Shown here piece after piece: positions 1-10,500 of a DNA stretch of 51,564 nucleotides; the stretch's first letter is position 1; every line of letters begins with the position of its first letter. The DNA comes from Microcaldota archaeon. GTDB taxonomy: Archaea; Micrarchaeota; Micrarchaeia; Micrarchaeales; CABMGC01. Below the pieces are notes generated by a model that worked only from the letters and a program-made list of their open reading frames with translations, was not told the DNA's origin and did no database searches. The position numbers and the translations under genes are program-made. The stretch covers positions 1 through 51,564 of the forward strand of contig JAGWGI010000006.1 of NCBI GenBank assembly GCA_028867435.1. The letters run 5' to 3'.

Positions 1-152
1 AGGTGCTTTACATTGCATTTGCGCTCCCTTGCCCTGGTGCTTGTTATTATGCCAACAAACCCCTTGTCTATGACTTTTGTAACAACAGCCCTGCTACCTG
101 CGTCCCTTCCTAATTTCTTGACGCATACTCTTCCTACTTCAACTAATGCCAT
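1..152 (-). CDS. rpl14e: Ribosomal protein L14e (C-terminus runs off the window)
   Basis: Reverse-strand translation from the ATG at 152: MALVEVGRVCVKKLGRDAGSRAVVTKVIDKGFVGIITSTRARERKCNVKH..., a typical archaeal L14e N-terminus; not in the supplied ORF track. Confidence 0.85.
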   Translation of the reverse strand, partial: MALVEVGRVCVKKLGRDAGSRAVVTKVIDKGFVGIITSTRARERKCNVKH

Positions 153-182
153 TTTATCACTTGTTTATATTATAGATTCAAT

Positions 183-749
183 CTATTTAGCCTTATTGCG
201 CTTTTTGAACTTGGCCACTATCATCTCTGCTGCCAGCTCTGCGCTGATTGCATCTGTATCTATCTCCAAATCAAACGGCCGCATATCCTCTCCGAAGTTT
301 ATGCCGTAGAGTTCCTTGTAGATTCTATGGTTTTCTTCTTCCCTTACCTTTGCCACTTTTGCGCTCTCCTCTGGAGTTGTGTGGTCCCTTTTTGCCATCC
401 TCTGGGCCCTCTTCTCTTTCGAAGCAGAGAGCCAGCACTTGAAGCCTACCTTTGAGAGCCAGGGTGCTGTGTAGCTTGTGACCACGACGTCACCCTCCTC
501 TATCTCCTTGAGCATACGCTTGTCTGTCTGGTTGTCAAGTTCCGGGTTGCCCTCCCTCTCGCTAGAGAATCTTATGCCCTCATCTGTGTCCCACCAATCA
601 TCTCCAGACATCTTGTACCCAAGCTCTGCTGCCATCTCTTTGAGTATGTCAGTTCCCCCAAGGTGCCTTATGTGCAGCTTTTTTGCGACAAGGGCTGCGA
701 CAGTGGTTTTCCCTGAGGCAGGCAGGCCGCAGATTATTATTGCTTCCAT
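183..749 (-). CDS. cmk: Archaeal cytidylate kinase
   Basis: N-terminal P-loop GLPASGKTT, small AAA-type NMP kinase; next to L14e/L34e as in many archaea. Confidence 0.8.
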   Translation of the reverse strand: MEAIIICGLPASGKTTVAALVAKKLHIRHLGGTDILKEMAAELGYKMSGDDWWDTDEGIRFSSEREGNPELDNQTDKRMLKEIEEGDVVVTSYTAPWLSKVGFKCWLSASKEKRAQRMAKRDHTTPEESAKVAKVREEENHRIYKELYGINFGEDMRPFDLEIDTDAISAELAAEMIVAKFKKRNKAK

Positions 750-761
750 GAGGATCTAACC

Positions 762-1088
762 TCAGTGCGCGATCATCTGGAGTACATACTGCTTCTGCCG
801 TATCCCGATCGAGTTTATCTTCATCTCACCGTTCTCTATCCTTGAGGCAAGCTTTATCACTTCGCCCGTACAGCTAGAGCAGAGCACTCCGCCGAACTTG
901 CGGGAGTTGGACTTGAGGGATTTTCCCTTTGCAGTCTTGCTGATTGAGATGCCGTTTAATTCTGCTTTGCAGATTGCGCAGTGAGGGAAGGAGTTCTTCC
1001 TTCTCGCATAATGTATCGTATGTCTCTTTGAAGGGGTTACCCTAGATAACCTCCTGTAGCTTCTGGATCTATACATTGGCCTTGGCAA
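762..1088 (-). CDS. rpl34e: Ribosomal protein L34e
   Basis: MPRPMYRSRSYRR... with two CxxC pairs (CAIC, CSSC); TTG start at 1088 gives the usual MPRP N-terminus. Confidence 0.85.
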   Translation of the reverse strand: MPRPMYRSRSYRRLSRVTPSKRHTIHYARRKNSFPHCAICKAELNGISISKTAKGKSLKSNSRKFGGVLCSSCTGEVIKLASRIENGEMKINSIGIRQKQYVLQMIAH

Positions 1089-1142
1089 TTTTAACACCTG
1101 TAAAAAGTAATTGTATCATCTTTGTTTTTCAAGTATAAAAGG

Positions 1143-1625
1143 CTATTGCTGAAGCTTCGGCTGCGGACTGGACTCTGCCTGAGGCTGCGCCTTTGCTGCC
1201 GCCTTCTTCTTGTTTCTGGTAGTGAAGATCATGGAGAGCACGAAGCCGATTATGAACGAAACTACTATGAAAAGGGTCTTGTAGCTCAGCCCGAACGGGA
1301 GCACCAGCGCTGCTGCAGAGACTGCAAAAGCTGCCGGAAGCGCGTAGTAATAGACAATTATGAAGAGGGGGAAGATGACAAACATCGGCTTTAGCGAGTA
1401 TTTCATGCTCTGGGACGCCATGGACATCACCTCCTTTTGCTTTGCCGCAAGCTCCTCCTTGTTAGGGCTTGGAGTCTTGGATAGCTCCATTAGCTCCTTG
1501 GACTTTACATTTATGCTGTTTTGCAGCTCCCAGTACTTTCCGCTCAAAAGCTTCTGCTGCACAAATACTGAGAACAGGGCATAGATGGCTCCCAATATTA
1601 TTATCTCTATGATTATCGTCTGCAA
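1143..1625 (-). CDS. DUF106/EMC3-TMCO1-like (Oxa1 superfamily) membrane protein
   Basis: N-terminal TM, amphipathic coiled coil, then TM pair; located between L34e and adenylate kinase as in archaeal clusters. Confidence 0.7.
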   Translation of the reverse strand: MQTIIIEIIILGAIYALFSVFVQQKLLSGKYWELQNSINVKSKELMELSKTPSPNKEELAAKQKEVMSMASQSMKYSLKPMFVIFPLFIIVYYYALPAAFAVSAAALVLPFGLSYKTLFIVVSFIIGFVLSMIFTTRNKKKAAAKAQPQAESSPQPKLQQ

Positions 1626-1629
1626 ATCA

Positions 1630-2217
1630 TCACTTGAAGTGCTCCTTCACTATGCTGCCTGCCTCCTTTATTGCCTCCTTGAGCTTTCCGTCATTATTCT
1701 TCATCAAATATACCGGAACACCCAGATAGGCGGAATATGCACAGGTGTACGAGAGATTTATCTGCTTCTGCTCCTCGACGTCTGATTTGCTTTCCTCGTC
1801 CCTGCTCCTTGACTTGTCGCTGCGCCTGCGCTTTAGTATCTCCTGTGGGCTTGCATCAATGTAGATTATTGCGGCTATCTTCCCCTTGAGCTTGTCGAAC
1901 TCGTATAGCACAAACCCTGGGACGAATGTGTTGCCGTTCCTTATGGATGCGTGAGTGTCTATAATGACATCGTCCTTGTCCGTCATGCGGCTTATCTTTT
2001 CGAATGTGTCGTTTCGAAGCTCCTTTATCTGCAGCGGGGTGAGGTAGCGCCTCATATCGTCCCTGTTTGCAATCTTATCCTTGTAGCGCTGCCTTGCAAT
2101 CTCAAACATCTCTGTGCCGATGTTCACCTTCTTGCCGCTCCCTATTCCTTCCAATATGGTGCTCTTGCCTGCGCCAGGAGTCCCGACAAAAAGGATTATC
2201 TTGCCCATTAGAACCAT
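1630..2217 (-). CDS. adkA: Archaeal-type adenylate kinase
   Basis: P-loop FVGTPGAGKST, DTHASIRNG...PG motif, RRRSDKSRSRD lid-like segment typical of AdkA. Confidence 0.85.
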   Translation of the reverse strand: MVLMGKIILFVGTPGAGKSTILEGIGSGKKVNIGTEMFEIARQRYKDKIANRDDMRRYLTPLQIKELRNDTFEKISRMTDKDDVIIDTHASIRNGNTFVPGFVLYEFDKLKGKIAAIIYIDASPQEILKRRRSDKSRSRDEESKSDVEEQKQINLSYTCAYSAYLGVPVYLMKNNDGKLKEAIKEAGSIVKEHFK

Positions 2218-2226
2218 TCGCTTGGA

Positions 2227-3879
2227 TTACTCCATGCCGGGCATGCCGCCTCCAGGAGGCATTCCCCCGCCGCCAGGGCCCTTGCCCTTTGAGCTGATCA
2301 TGTCGTCAATCCTAAGGATTATCTCGGCTGCCTCGCTTGCGCTTGATATCGCCTGCGACTTCACCTTGAGCGGCTCTATGACGCCGAGCTTCTCCATGTC
2401 GCTTATCTGGTTGTGGTAGATGTCCACTCCGAAAATCTTGCCTGCCTTGTCCTTGTGCTTGTTCCTCAGCTGCACCAGGGTGTCTATCGAGTCCATGCCT
2501 GCGCTCTCTGCGAGCGTCTTTGGAACCACTTCTATGGCGTCGGCGAACGCCTGGATGGCGAGCTGCTCCTTTCCGCCCACGTCGCTTGAATAGTTCCTCA
2601 GGCCGTTTGCTATGTCGATCTCTATGCTACCTCCGCCTATCACGTACTTGCCGACTTCTACAGCGCTTGAGAGCGCCCCTATCACGTCGTTTAGAGATCT
2701 CTCGACCTCGTTTACCACCTGCGGCGTTGAGCCCCGTGCGAATATTGTGACGCTCTTTGGATCCTTGCACTTTTCTACAAAGACCATCTGCTCGCCTCCG
2801 ACCTTCTTCTCCTCCACAATTCCGGCGAACCCTAGGTCTGCGCCGGTTAGGTCGTCTAGGCTGGTGACCAGCCTTGCGCCTGTTGCCTTTGAGAGCTTCT
2901 CCATGTCGCTCTTCTTAACCCTCCTTACCGCGATTACCCCTGCCTTTGCGAGATAGTGCTGGGCCACGTCGTCTATGCCCTTTTGCACGAATATCACGTT
3001 TGCCCCGGACTTGGCGACCTTGTCAGCCATTGTCTTGAGCATATTCTCCTCCTGCGTGAGGAATGCCTGCATCTGGTCAGGCGAGGTTATCTCGATTCTT
3101 GCGTCTGTCTCGGTCTTCTCTATCTCGAGGGCGACGTCAAGTATTGCTATCTTGGCGTCCTTGACACTCTTTGGCATGCCGGGATGCGAGATTTCCTTGT
3201 CCACAAGGACCCCGTTGATGAACTCCGTATCCTCTATGCTGCCTCCCTCCTTCTTCTCTAGCTTTATGAAGTCGTGGTCTATAGTGACCTTGCCTGCCGA
3301 GGTTATGGCAACTTGCTTTATGGCGCTAATTGCCAGCTCTGCAAGGTGCTTTTTTGTGCTGTCGCTGCCGATGTTCTTGGACGCCATCGCAATTAGGGCT
3401 ATTCGCTCCAGCTTGCCTGTGTCGTTGATTGTGAGGCTTGTGGAGTGCTCGTCTAGGATCTTCTTTGCCTCCTCTGCTGCCATCTTGTAGCCCTTAACTA
3501 TTATCGTAGGGTGTATGCCCTGCTCTATCAGGGTGCCTGCTGCCTTGAGTAGCTCCCCTGCCATTATCACTGCCGTGGTTGTGCCGTCTCCCACCTCCTT
3601 GTCCTGGGTCTTTGCGATCTCCACCATGATCCTTGCAACTGGGTGCTCAACGTTCATTTCCTCGAGTATCGTCGCGCCGTCGTTGGTGATGACTATGTCC
3701 CCAAGCTCGCTCACAAGCATCTTGTCCATGCCCTTTGGCCCAAGAGTGGTCTTGACCACTCCGGCAACCGCATAAGCGACCGCGATGTTGGTCCTCTGCG
3801 CGTCCCTCCCGAGAAGCCTTGATGCCCCCTCAGGCAAAATTAGGTACTGTTGTCCTCCAGATAGTTGATTCTCAGCCAT
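2227..3879 (-). CDS. thsA: Thermosome subunit (group II chaperonin)
   Basis: [26 protein letters not shown] motifs and [16 protein letters not shown]-terminal tail. Confidence 0.97.
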   Translation of the reverse strand: MAENQLSGGQQYLILPEGASRLLGRDAQRTNIAVAYAVAGVVKTTLGPKGMDKMLVSELGDIVITNDGATILEEMNVEHPVARIMVEIAKTQDKEVGDGTTTAVIMAGELLKAAGTLIEQGIHPTIIVKGYKMAAEEAKKILDEHSTSLTINDTGKLERIALIAMASKNIGSDSTKKHLAELAISAIKQVAITSAGKVTIDHDFIKLEKKEGGSIEDTEFINGVLVDKEISHPGMPKSVKDAKIAILDVALEIEKTETDARIEITSPDQMQAFLTQEENMLKTMADKVAKSGANVIFVQKGIDDVAQHYLAKAGVIAVRRVKKSDMEKLSKATGARLVTSLDDLTGADLGFAGIVEEKKVGGEQMVFVEKCKDPKSVTIFARGSTPQVVNEVERSLNDVIGALSSAVEVGKYVIGGGSIEIDIANGLRNYSSDVGGKEQLAIQAFADAIEVVPKTLAESAGMDSIDTLVQLRNKHKDKAGKIFGVDIYHNQISDMEKLGVIEPLKVKSQAISSASEAAEIILRIDDMISSKGKGPGGGGMPPGGGMPGME

Positions 3880-4096
3880 TGTATCACTTTTTATAAATAG
3901 AATGCCCTATTCCCTCGAAAAGGAAACTTAGTTTATTCGCTTTATACAATGAGTTTATGCATGCAAAATATACTTAAAGCTTTCTGGATTTGTGGAAAAA
4001 CGGTGCAAAAATCAGGGGAAGAGATGCCATTTTTGCCTCAAAGATTCCCTCTAGGGTGGTATTTAAAGCCTTTTGTTTAGTAATGATATTGATTTG

Positions 4097-4444
4097 ATGG
4101 TGCAGCAGGAAACGGATGGGGGTAAGAAGGCCAAGATGGAAGTAAAAAAGGACGTGGTCAGGGCGCTCAACCTCAAGCCCAAAATAAACATACAGAACAT
4201 CGTGGTCAGCGCAGACCTTCACGCGACCATAGACCTATACGCGCTTTCAAAGAACATAAAGGAAGTGGACTACGAGCCAGAGCAGTTCCCTGGAGCGATC
4301 TTCAGGATCAAGGAGCCAAGCGCAGTAATCATACTTTTCAAGAACGGCAAGCTGATATGCACAGGCTCAAACACAGAGGCGAACATAAAGAAGGTGCTGG
4401 ATTACGCGACCAAGATAATCTCAAAGTATGTAATAAACCAGTGA
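4097..4444 (+). CDS. tbp: TATA-box-binding-protein homologue with a single TBP repeat
   Basis: KINIQNIVVSADLHATIDL...YEPEQFPGAIFRIKEPSAVIILFKNGKLICTGSNTEANIKKVLDYATKII matches one TBP half-repeat; ends after one repeat. TATA-like TATTTAAAG about 35 nt upstream of the ATG. Confidence 0.88.
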   Translation: MVQQETDGGKKAKMEVKKDVVRALNLKPKINIQNIVVSADLHATIDLYALSKNIKEVDYEPEQFPGAIFRIKEPSAVIILFKNGKLICTGSNTEANIKKVLDYATKIISKYVINQ

Positions 4445-4515
4445 ATTTATTTATCCTCTGGCGCGCGGTTGGGCGGTTCTTTAATTTTGTGCGTCTAGTT
4501 ATGATTGGTAGTTAA

Positions 4516-5727
4516 ATGAGGGTGCTGATAGTCGACCTAGGCTCTAGGCTGAATAGATTCGGAGGGCAGGCACGAGTGGCTGCCGAGATGTACAGGAAAC
4601 TCAGGCCGCGTTTTGAGACTTATTATCTAGGGTATGAGACGGAGTTTTTGGGAGAGGAGAAGCGCACCATAATGCTCGGAAGGGGGATGTTCAATCTCTC
4701 GCTAAGGCGCAACAAGCTCAGCGAGATGCGCATCTTCAGGATTGCATACAACATGCTTGTGGTCAGGAGGCTCGGTGGCCTTGGAATGAGCAAGAAGGAG
4801 CTGCTGCGCAGGGTGGGGGAAGTGAGGCCGGAGGTGGTAATAGCTAATTCTATCCAAGACATAGTGCTGCTTCAATACCTAAAAAGGCACAACTTCAGGT
4901 TCAAGTCGATATACGTAGACCATGGGAGCCTCTCCACCAGCATAGGGGGGTACTTCTCAAGGGAAGGGATACCACTCACGATAGGGTCTGGCATAAATGC
5001 GCACAGCGTCGATTCTGCGCTAAGGAAGTTCTTCAACTTCTTTGACGTAAATGTTGCACTCAATAGCAATCAATTGAGCAGCATGAAGAAGTTCACGAAC
5101 AAGGCAGTGTGCATACTAAATGGAGTTGACATAAAGGTAAGAAGGGATATGGGCAGAATCAATGCCTTCAAAAAGAAGTACGGCTTAGACAAAGGCAACT
5201 TTGTTATACTCTATCTTGGCAGGCTATTTGACAGGCAGAAGAACGTGAGCACTTTGATAAGGGCCTTCAAGGGGATGCAAGGCGATTCTTTGAGGCTACT
5301 AATAGTCGGAGAAGGACCATCATTAGAGGAATACCGAGAACTCGCAGGCGCGGACAAGAGGATAATCATAGACACAAAGACCAAGGGGGATCCGGTAACC
5401 TTTGTGTACCAGGTCTCAGACCTCTTTGTGCTCCCGTCGCACTGGGAAGGGTTCAGCCTTACCGTTATAGAGGGAGCTGTGCACCACCTGCCTCTTCTGC
5501 TCTCAGACCAGGCATGTGTGCCAGATCTGAGGAAAAGCGGGGTTGGCAAGATCTCCTCCTTTGACGCCGACGATGCCGATGGGCTCAGGAAGCTGATGCT
5601 CAGATATCACAATGACAAGGGTATGAGGAAGAGGGCGATCGCAGTTTCCCAAAGAATAGCAAAGAAATTCACCCTTAGAAGGATGCTTGAGCAGTATTCC
5701 AAGCTGATAAATAGCATCAGCGATTAA
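4516..5727 (+). CDS. GT4-family glycosyltransferase
   Basis: YLGRLFDRQKNVSTLIRAF...LLIVGEGPSLEEY...LFVLPSHWEGFSLTVIEG motifs. Confidence 0.9.
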   Translation: MRVLIVDLGSRLNRFGGQARVAAEMYRKLRPRFETYYLGYETEFLGEEKRTIMLGRGMFNLSLRRNKLSEMRIFRIAYNMLVVRRLGGLGMSKKELLRRVGEVRPEVVIANSIQDIVLLQYLKRHNFRFKSIYVDHGSLSTSIGGYFSREGIPLTIGSGINAHSVDSALRKFFNFFDVNVALNSNQLSSMKKFTNKAVCILNGVDIKVRRDMGRINAFKKKYGLDKGNFVILYLGRLFDRQKNVSTLIRAFKGMQGDSLRLLIVGEGPSLEEYRELAGADKRIIIDTKTKGDPVTFVYQVSDLFVLPSHWEGFSLTVIEGAVHHLPLLLSDQACVPDLRKSGVGKISSFDADDADGLRKLMLRYHNDKGMRKRAIAVSQRIAKKFTLRRMLEQYSKLINSISD

Positions 5728-6523
5728 AGTACTCTGCGAATCTGCGATCTTGCTTGGCGTTTTCAAGGAAAGCCCTTATCCACAGGTCTATGGTGCCTAT
5801 GTCATAACGCACTCCTTTGTACTTGTATGCGAGCATCCTCGACTTGGGGCACAATTCCCGGATGGCATCGGTTATCTGGATCTCGTTGTTCCTGCCGGGC
5901 TTTGTCTTTTTTATGAAGTCAAATATCTCAGGAGTGAATATGTAGGAACCGGTTATCGCCAAATTACTTGGCGCCTTCTCTGGCTCTGGCTTCTCTACGG
6001 CATCCTTGACAACCCAGAGATTATCCGAGAGCCTTTCCCCGGCTATTATGCCATATGCCTTTATGCGTTCTGGCGGAACGCTCTCGACTAGTATCAGGGG
6101 CTCTTTTTCTTTTGAATACGCATCGATTAGCTGGCTTGTCACTGAAACCCCTCCGGGATTCCTGTAGAATGTGTCTGCCAGCATCACAAGGAAGGAATCG
6201 CTACCCACGAACTCCTCAGATCTGGCTATGGAGTCACCCAGACCCTTTGTGTCATCAGCTATCTTAAAGGAAATTGAGAGATTCCTTCCAGATTTTCCCT
6301 TTATCGAGTCGATTACATCCTTGGTGAAATAGTTTATTATGGAGGTCTTCGGACTGCGCGTGACCACCAGTATGTCATCGATCCCCGCGTCGTACGCCTC
6401 AGATACCACGTAGTGTATCACCGGCTTGTCGAGTATGGGCAGCATCTCCTTTGGCAAAACCTCTGTGAAGGGGCTCATCCTAGTGCCCATGCCTGCCGCG
6501 GGGATAACCAGTTTGCGTATCAA
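5717..6523 (-). CDS. UTP--glucose-1-phosphate uridylyltransferase-like sugar nucleotidyltransferase
   Basis: VIPAAGMGTRMSPFTEVLPKEMLPILDKPVIHY signature of GalU/RmlA. Confidence 0.9.
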   Translation of the reverse strand: MIRKLVIPAAGMGTRMSPFTEVLPKEMLPILDKPVIHYVVSEAYDAGIDDILVVTRSPKTSIINYFTKDVIDSIKGKSGRNLSISFKIADDTKGLGDSIARSEEFVGSDSFLVMLADTFYRNPGGVSVTSQLIDAYSKEKEPLILVESVPPERIKAYGIIAGERLSDNLWVVKDAVEKPEPEKAPSNLAITGSYIFTPEIFDFIKKTKPGRNNEIQITDAIRELCPKSRMLAYKYKGVRYDIGTIDLWIRAFLENAKQDRRFAEYFNR

Positions 6524-7498
6524 TCAAACACCGAACCTATTCTGCTCTAGCAGTTCCCTAACCGCAAGACGCATCGCCTCCTCGGAATTGTACTTGTACT
6601 TCCAGCCAAGAGCCTTGATCTTGCTGATGTCGAGTATGAACGACTTGACGTCGCCCTTCCACCCCCTTCCGAGCTTGTCCCCGCCAAAGGTCACCTTTAC
6701 GTCTTTGAGCCCCATCTCCTCTATTATGATGCTCACCAGCGACTCAAGGGAGAGAACATCCTCGGTGCCTATGTTGAACACGTCGGTCTTTTTCGAGTTC
6801 TCGAAAAGATTCGACATTGCACTTATGCAATCCGAGACGTGTATGTAGGACTTGGTCTGATAGCGTGAGCCAAAAGTGGTGAGCATGGTAGGATCCTTCT
6901 TTAAGTCCCTGACGAATTCGTATGATGCGCCCTTGTTTGAGTTCTTGCCAAGCACGTTTGCGAATCGCATGATCCTCGCATTTATTCCATAGTAGTGTGA
7001 GTACGAGTGGATCAGGGCTTCTGCTGCGACCTTTGAGGAACCGTAGGAGGATATCGGGATGCTGGGCCAGTCCTCAGGTATCGGCTGCTTCTCAGTCTCG
7101 CCGTAAACTGAGGATGTCGAGGCGAAAATCATATCCCTTATGTCCTTTTTCCTCATGAATTCCAGAACGTTTGCAGTGATTGAGATATTCTCCATGAAGT
7201 ATTTTTTAGGGTCAGAGCCGATGTCCCTTATCCCCGCGTGTGCGGCAAAGTCCATCACCAGGTCTATGCCCTCAATCGATTCAAGGGAGTTCTCTCCAAG
7301 TAGGTCCTTCTCTTCAAATTTGAAGTTATTGTTGCCGCTAAGGCCAGAGAGGTTCTTTTGGTTCCCGTTAACAAGGTTGTCCACAACAGTGATCTGGTTT
7401 TGGTAAATCAGGGCATGCGCGATGTTGGAGCCTATGAATCCGGCTCCGCCAGTAAGTAGGATCTTCTTGCCGCTTATCATACAAACGCCCAAGTCCAT
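6524..7498 (-). CDS. NAD-dependent epimerase/dehydratase (UDP-glucose 4-epimerase-like)
   Basis: LLTGGAGFIGSNIA Rossmann motif, SYGSSKVAAE (YxxxK), SDR extended fold. Confidence 0.9.
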   Translation of the reverse strand: MDLGVCMISGKKILLTGGAGFIGSNIAHALIYQNQITVVDNLVNGNQKNLSGLSGNNNFKFEEKDLLGENSLESIEGIDLVMDFAAHAGIRDIGSDPKKYFMENISITANVLEFMRKKDIRDMIFASTSSVYGETEKQPIPEDWPSIPISSYGSSKVAAEALIHSYSHYYGINARIMRFANVLGKNSNKGASYEFVRDLKKDPTMLTTFGSRYQTKSYIHVSDCISAMSNLFENSKKTDVFNIGTEDVLSLESLVSIIIEEMGLKDVKVTFGGDKLGRGWKGDVKSFILDISKIKALGWKYKYNSEEAMRLAVRELLEQNRFGV

Positions 7499-7532
7499 GG
7501 TATTGGGATATTACGCTATATATCTCTTGCAG

Positions 7533-10500
7533 TCAGCCTGGCATCGTGTAGTTGTTACGCACATAGCTTGCCTTTGGTGCAACAGGCGGAAGCCCTCCGG
7601 TGTAGTTGTCTAGCGAGAAAATCATCACCTGATTGTAGCTGTTGATGAAGTTCATGCCGGTGAAGTTCCCAGGATAGACGAGCTTAAATCCTGGCAGCTT
7701 GCCGAAGAAGAATCCCTTGTAGTAGCTTGAGTTGTAGAAGAGTGTAGGCGCATCGGTTATGGTATCATTTGGACCGTTTGGCGTGAAGAGCACCAAGAAG
7801 TCGCCGAACTGTTGGGTTGCTCCTGGAGGCTTGACTATGCCGTAGAAGAAAGTCTGGCTTGGCACTATGAGCATGTTTGTCACATTACCAGAAAGTGTGG
7901 TAAGGTGCGCAGCGTTGCCGCCGTTGAATATATTGGAAGGCACGCAGTATGTGGTATTGAGGAAACTGTTGCCTGCCAGCAGCAGGACCTTAAGCGACTG
8001 AGAGGTTGAGTTGCTTGAAGGGCAATAATTGTTTATGCTGTTTAGCTGCGCAGGTACGAAAGCGTATATTGGGGAGTGGCTCAGTTCGCACTGCGATGAT
8101 CCAAGCTGGTATGGCTGGCCTGCTGCCACGCCCTGCTGCTCGGCATATGCCAGGCTCGTCTCGTTTACGTGTACGCATGCCAGGAAGTTGAGTGCGCCCC
8201 ACTTCTGCATCAGCTGGTCGTCAAATAGCACGTACTTTGCCTGTATCGAGTTCATGAAGCTCGCAAGCGTCGAGGTGTTTACGTTGTCGGGCTGGGAGAG
8301 CACGTACTGTGCGGCAGTTTGATAGTCGGATGTGGCGACGGAGTTGTCGCCCCTTAGCACTGCATTGCTGTTGCCAAACCAGTTTATCCAGTCCCCATAG
8401 TCCCACCAGGAGAGTATCCTAGGCGCAAATGGCCCGACGTTTGCCTTCATCCAGGCAAGAGCATGTAGCCACTGCTGGGTTATCGTCTGGCAGTACATGG
8501 TGTACCCGATGCCGTTGCCGGAGTTTGCAAGCTGGGTGCATTGCGAGGCTTGCGGGGTGTTAGGGGTGAGCGCGGCTGAGGCGAGGTTGATAAATACTGC
8601 GCCTTCCAGCAGGGCGGCGATTATGGCTACTGCAACAACTGTCTTCATGAAGGTGTTGTCAAGGTTGAAGCTTGGAATTGAGATGACCCCTTTCTTGAAG
8701 CTAAAGCCGTTCTGCGCGTATATGAACAGCTCTCCGATTATCGCGCAGATCGCGAGGATGTACCCGAGCCCGAAGTGTGGCAGGTACTTGACCTCGATCA
8801 TCCCTGCGATGGCAAGAGGCCAGACTGCGGCAAGAGAGAGAATGCTGAACTTGGAGTTCCTGTTGTAGATTGCAAGCAGCATGAGCGCGGTGAATACCGC
8901 AAGAACCAGCCAGATTATGATGTTTATCCCAAGTATGCTGTATCCGATTATCCCGAACCCATTGGCCCCGAAGTTGAAGTTGTAACCAGTAGGGGCGTAT
9001 TCTTGGACTGTAGCAAAGAGCGGGATTGACGGAGTAGTGAAGTGCTCGCTGAGTTGTATATACTTTTGGACCGGCTCGCCAAGGGAGGTGAATGCCACCA
9101 ATATCCCGACTATGATTGCCATCAAAACAAGCCAGCCAAGGTACGCCTTGAAGTCAAGCCGCTTGAACAGTATCTTGTTCTGGTGCAAAATCTTCGGGAT
9201 GTACTCTATTAGGGCAACTAATATCAGTGCGAAGAGAGGGAACCCTACGACTATAGGAACATGCAGCAGGGTCGGAACCCTGTTAGTCAGCTGGCTCCCA
9301 TATGGGGCAAAGACTGCGTAGAATACCGCAATTATCGCAAGCACTATCACATTCATAGTGTAGAACGGCTTGGTATTCTCCCTCCTTAGAACTGAGACTA
9401 TTCCTTGCAGCAGTATGTAGATTGCAAGAACCCCAGCGTCAACTGTGTAGTAGTGGGCTCCTAGGAAGGTTGACGCAAAGGCGATTCCTGCCAGTATTGC
9501 AAACCTCTTGTCATTCATGTTGTTTACTGCGAGCAGATATGCGGCGTAGAAGAAGAAGAGCGATAATATGCCCCATGGCTCGAGAAGCTGCTCCCCTGCT
9601 ATGAATGTGGTTATTATCGCCGGCATCGAGGCTGTTAGGGCTGCGCCTATTATTGCTGGGAAGTCGCCGTACTCGTGGCGGATGAACAGGAAGACAACAA
9701 AGACCAGCAGCGAGGCAGCTATTGGGGGATAGAAACTGCTAACCTGGCTCATCAGGGTCGTGCTAAATGCAGTGTAGTGGAACTGAAGTGCATTGGTCAG
9801 CCCGTACCAGTATGCCTGCAGATATGGGATGATCGGCTCAAGCCTGTGGACGCTGCCTGCGGTGAGGGTAGGCCATGCAGAGTGGTCGTAGAGCACCTGG
9901 TAGCCGTGCACTAGGATATACTCGGAGGTCATCATTGTGAAGTACGGGTCGAATTCGAAGAATGACGGTGCTATCGATAGGCTCATCAGCCTTGTTGCGA
10001 ATGTGAGAAGTATCAGCAGTATTAGTATTATCCAGACAATGTTGCCCAGTAGGTCTGGGCCGGTTCTGGCGGAATTGAGGAGTATGAATTCTTCCTTCTC
10101 GTGGGCCTCTTCCAACTTTCTTTGCTCGTCGTTGTGAAGGTTCTGGATCCTCTGCTTCTCTTCTGGGGCAAGGTCTCTTGCTAGATTGAACTCCTCCTGC
10201 TGCTTTCTCCTCAGGCCCTCTTCCTCCTCGCTGTGCTTTGAGACGATGCTTTTGTCGAGCTTTAGCGCGTTTATTTTCTGCCTCAGATCAAAGAGCCTCT
10301 CCTTGTGCCTCTTTCCTGCTGAGTCTGGAGTCTGCGAGGTCGAGATACCAAGAAATGGCTTTATCGCCTCAGTGGAGAATGTGGAGAACACCCCCTGCCA
10401 GAAGCAGAGGACTATGCCTATTATAGTTAGTATCGCTACGTTTGTGAGGTAGAGGTGTATCGAAAAGGCGAATGCCGTGGACCAGTTTATCAGGTAGGAC

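Noticed and set aside
2975-3490. 171-aa plus-strand ORF antisense to the thermosome gene
   Set aside because: Shadow ORF on a highly conserved coding gene; Ser/Ile-rich composition typical of antisense translation.
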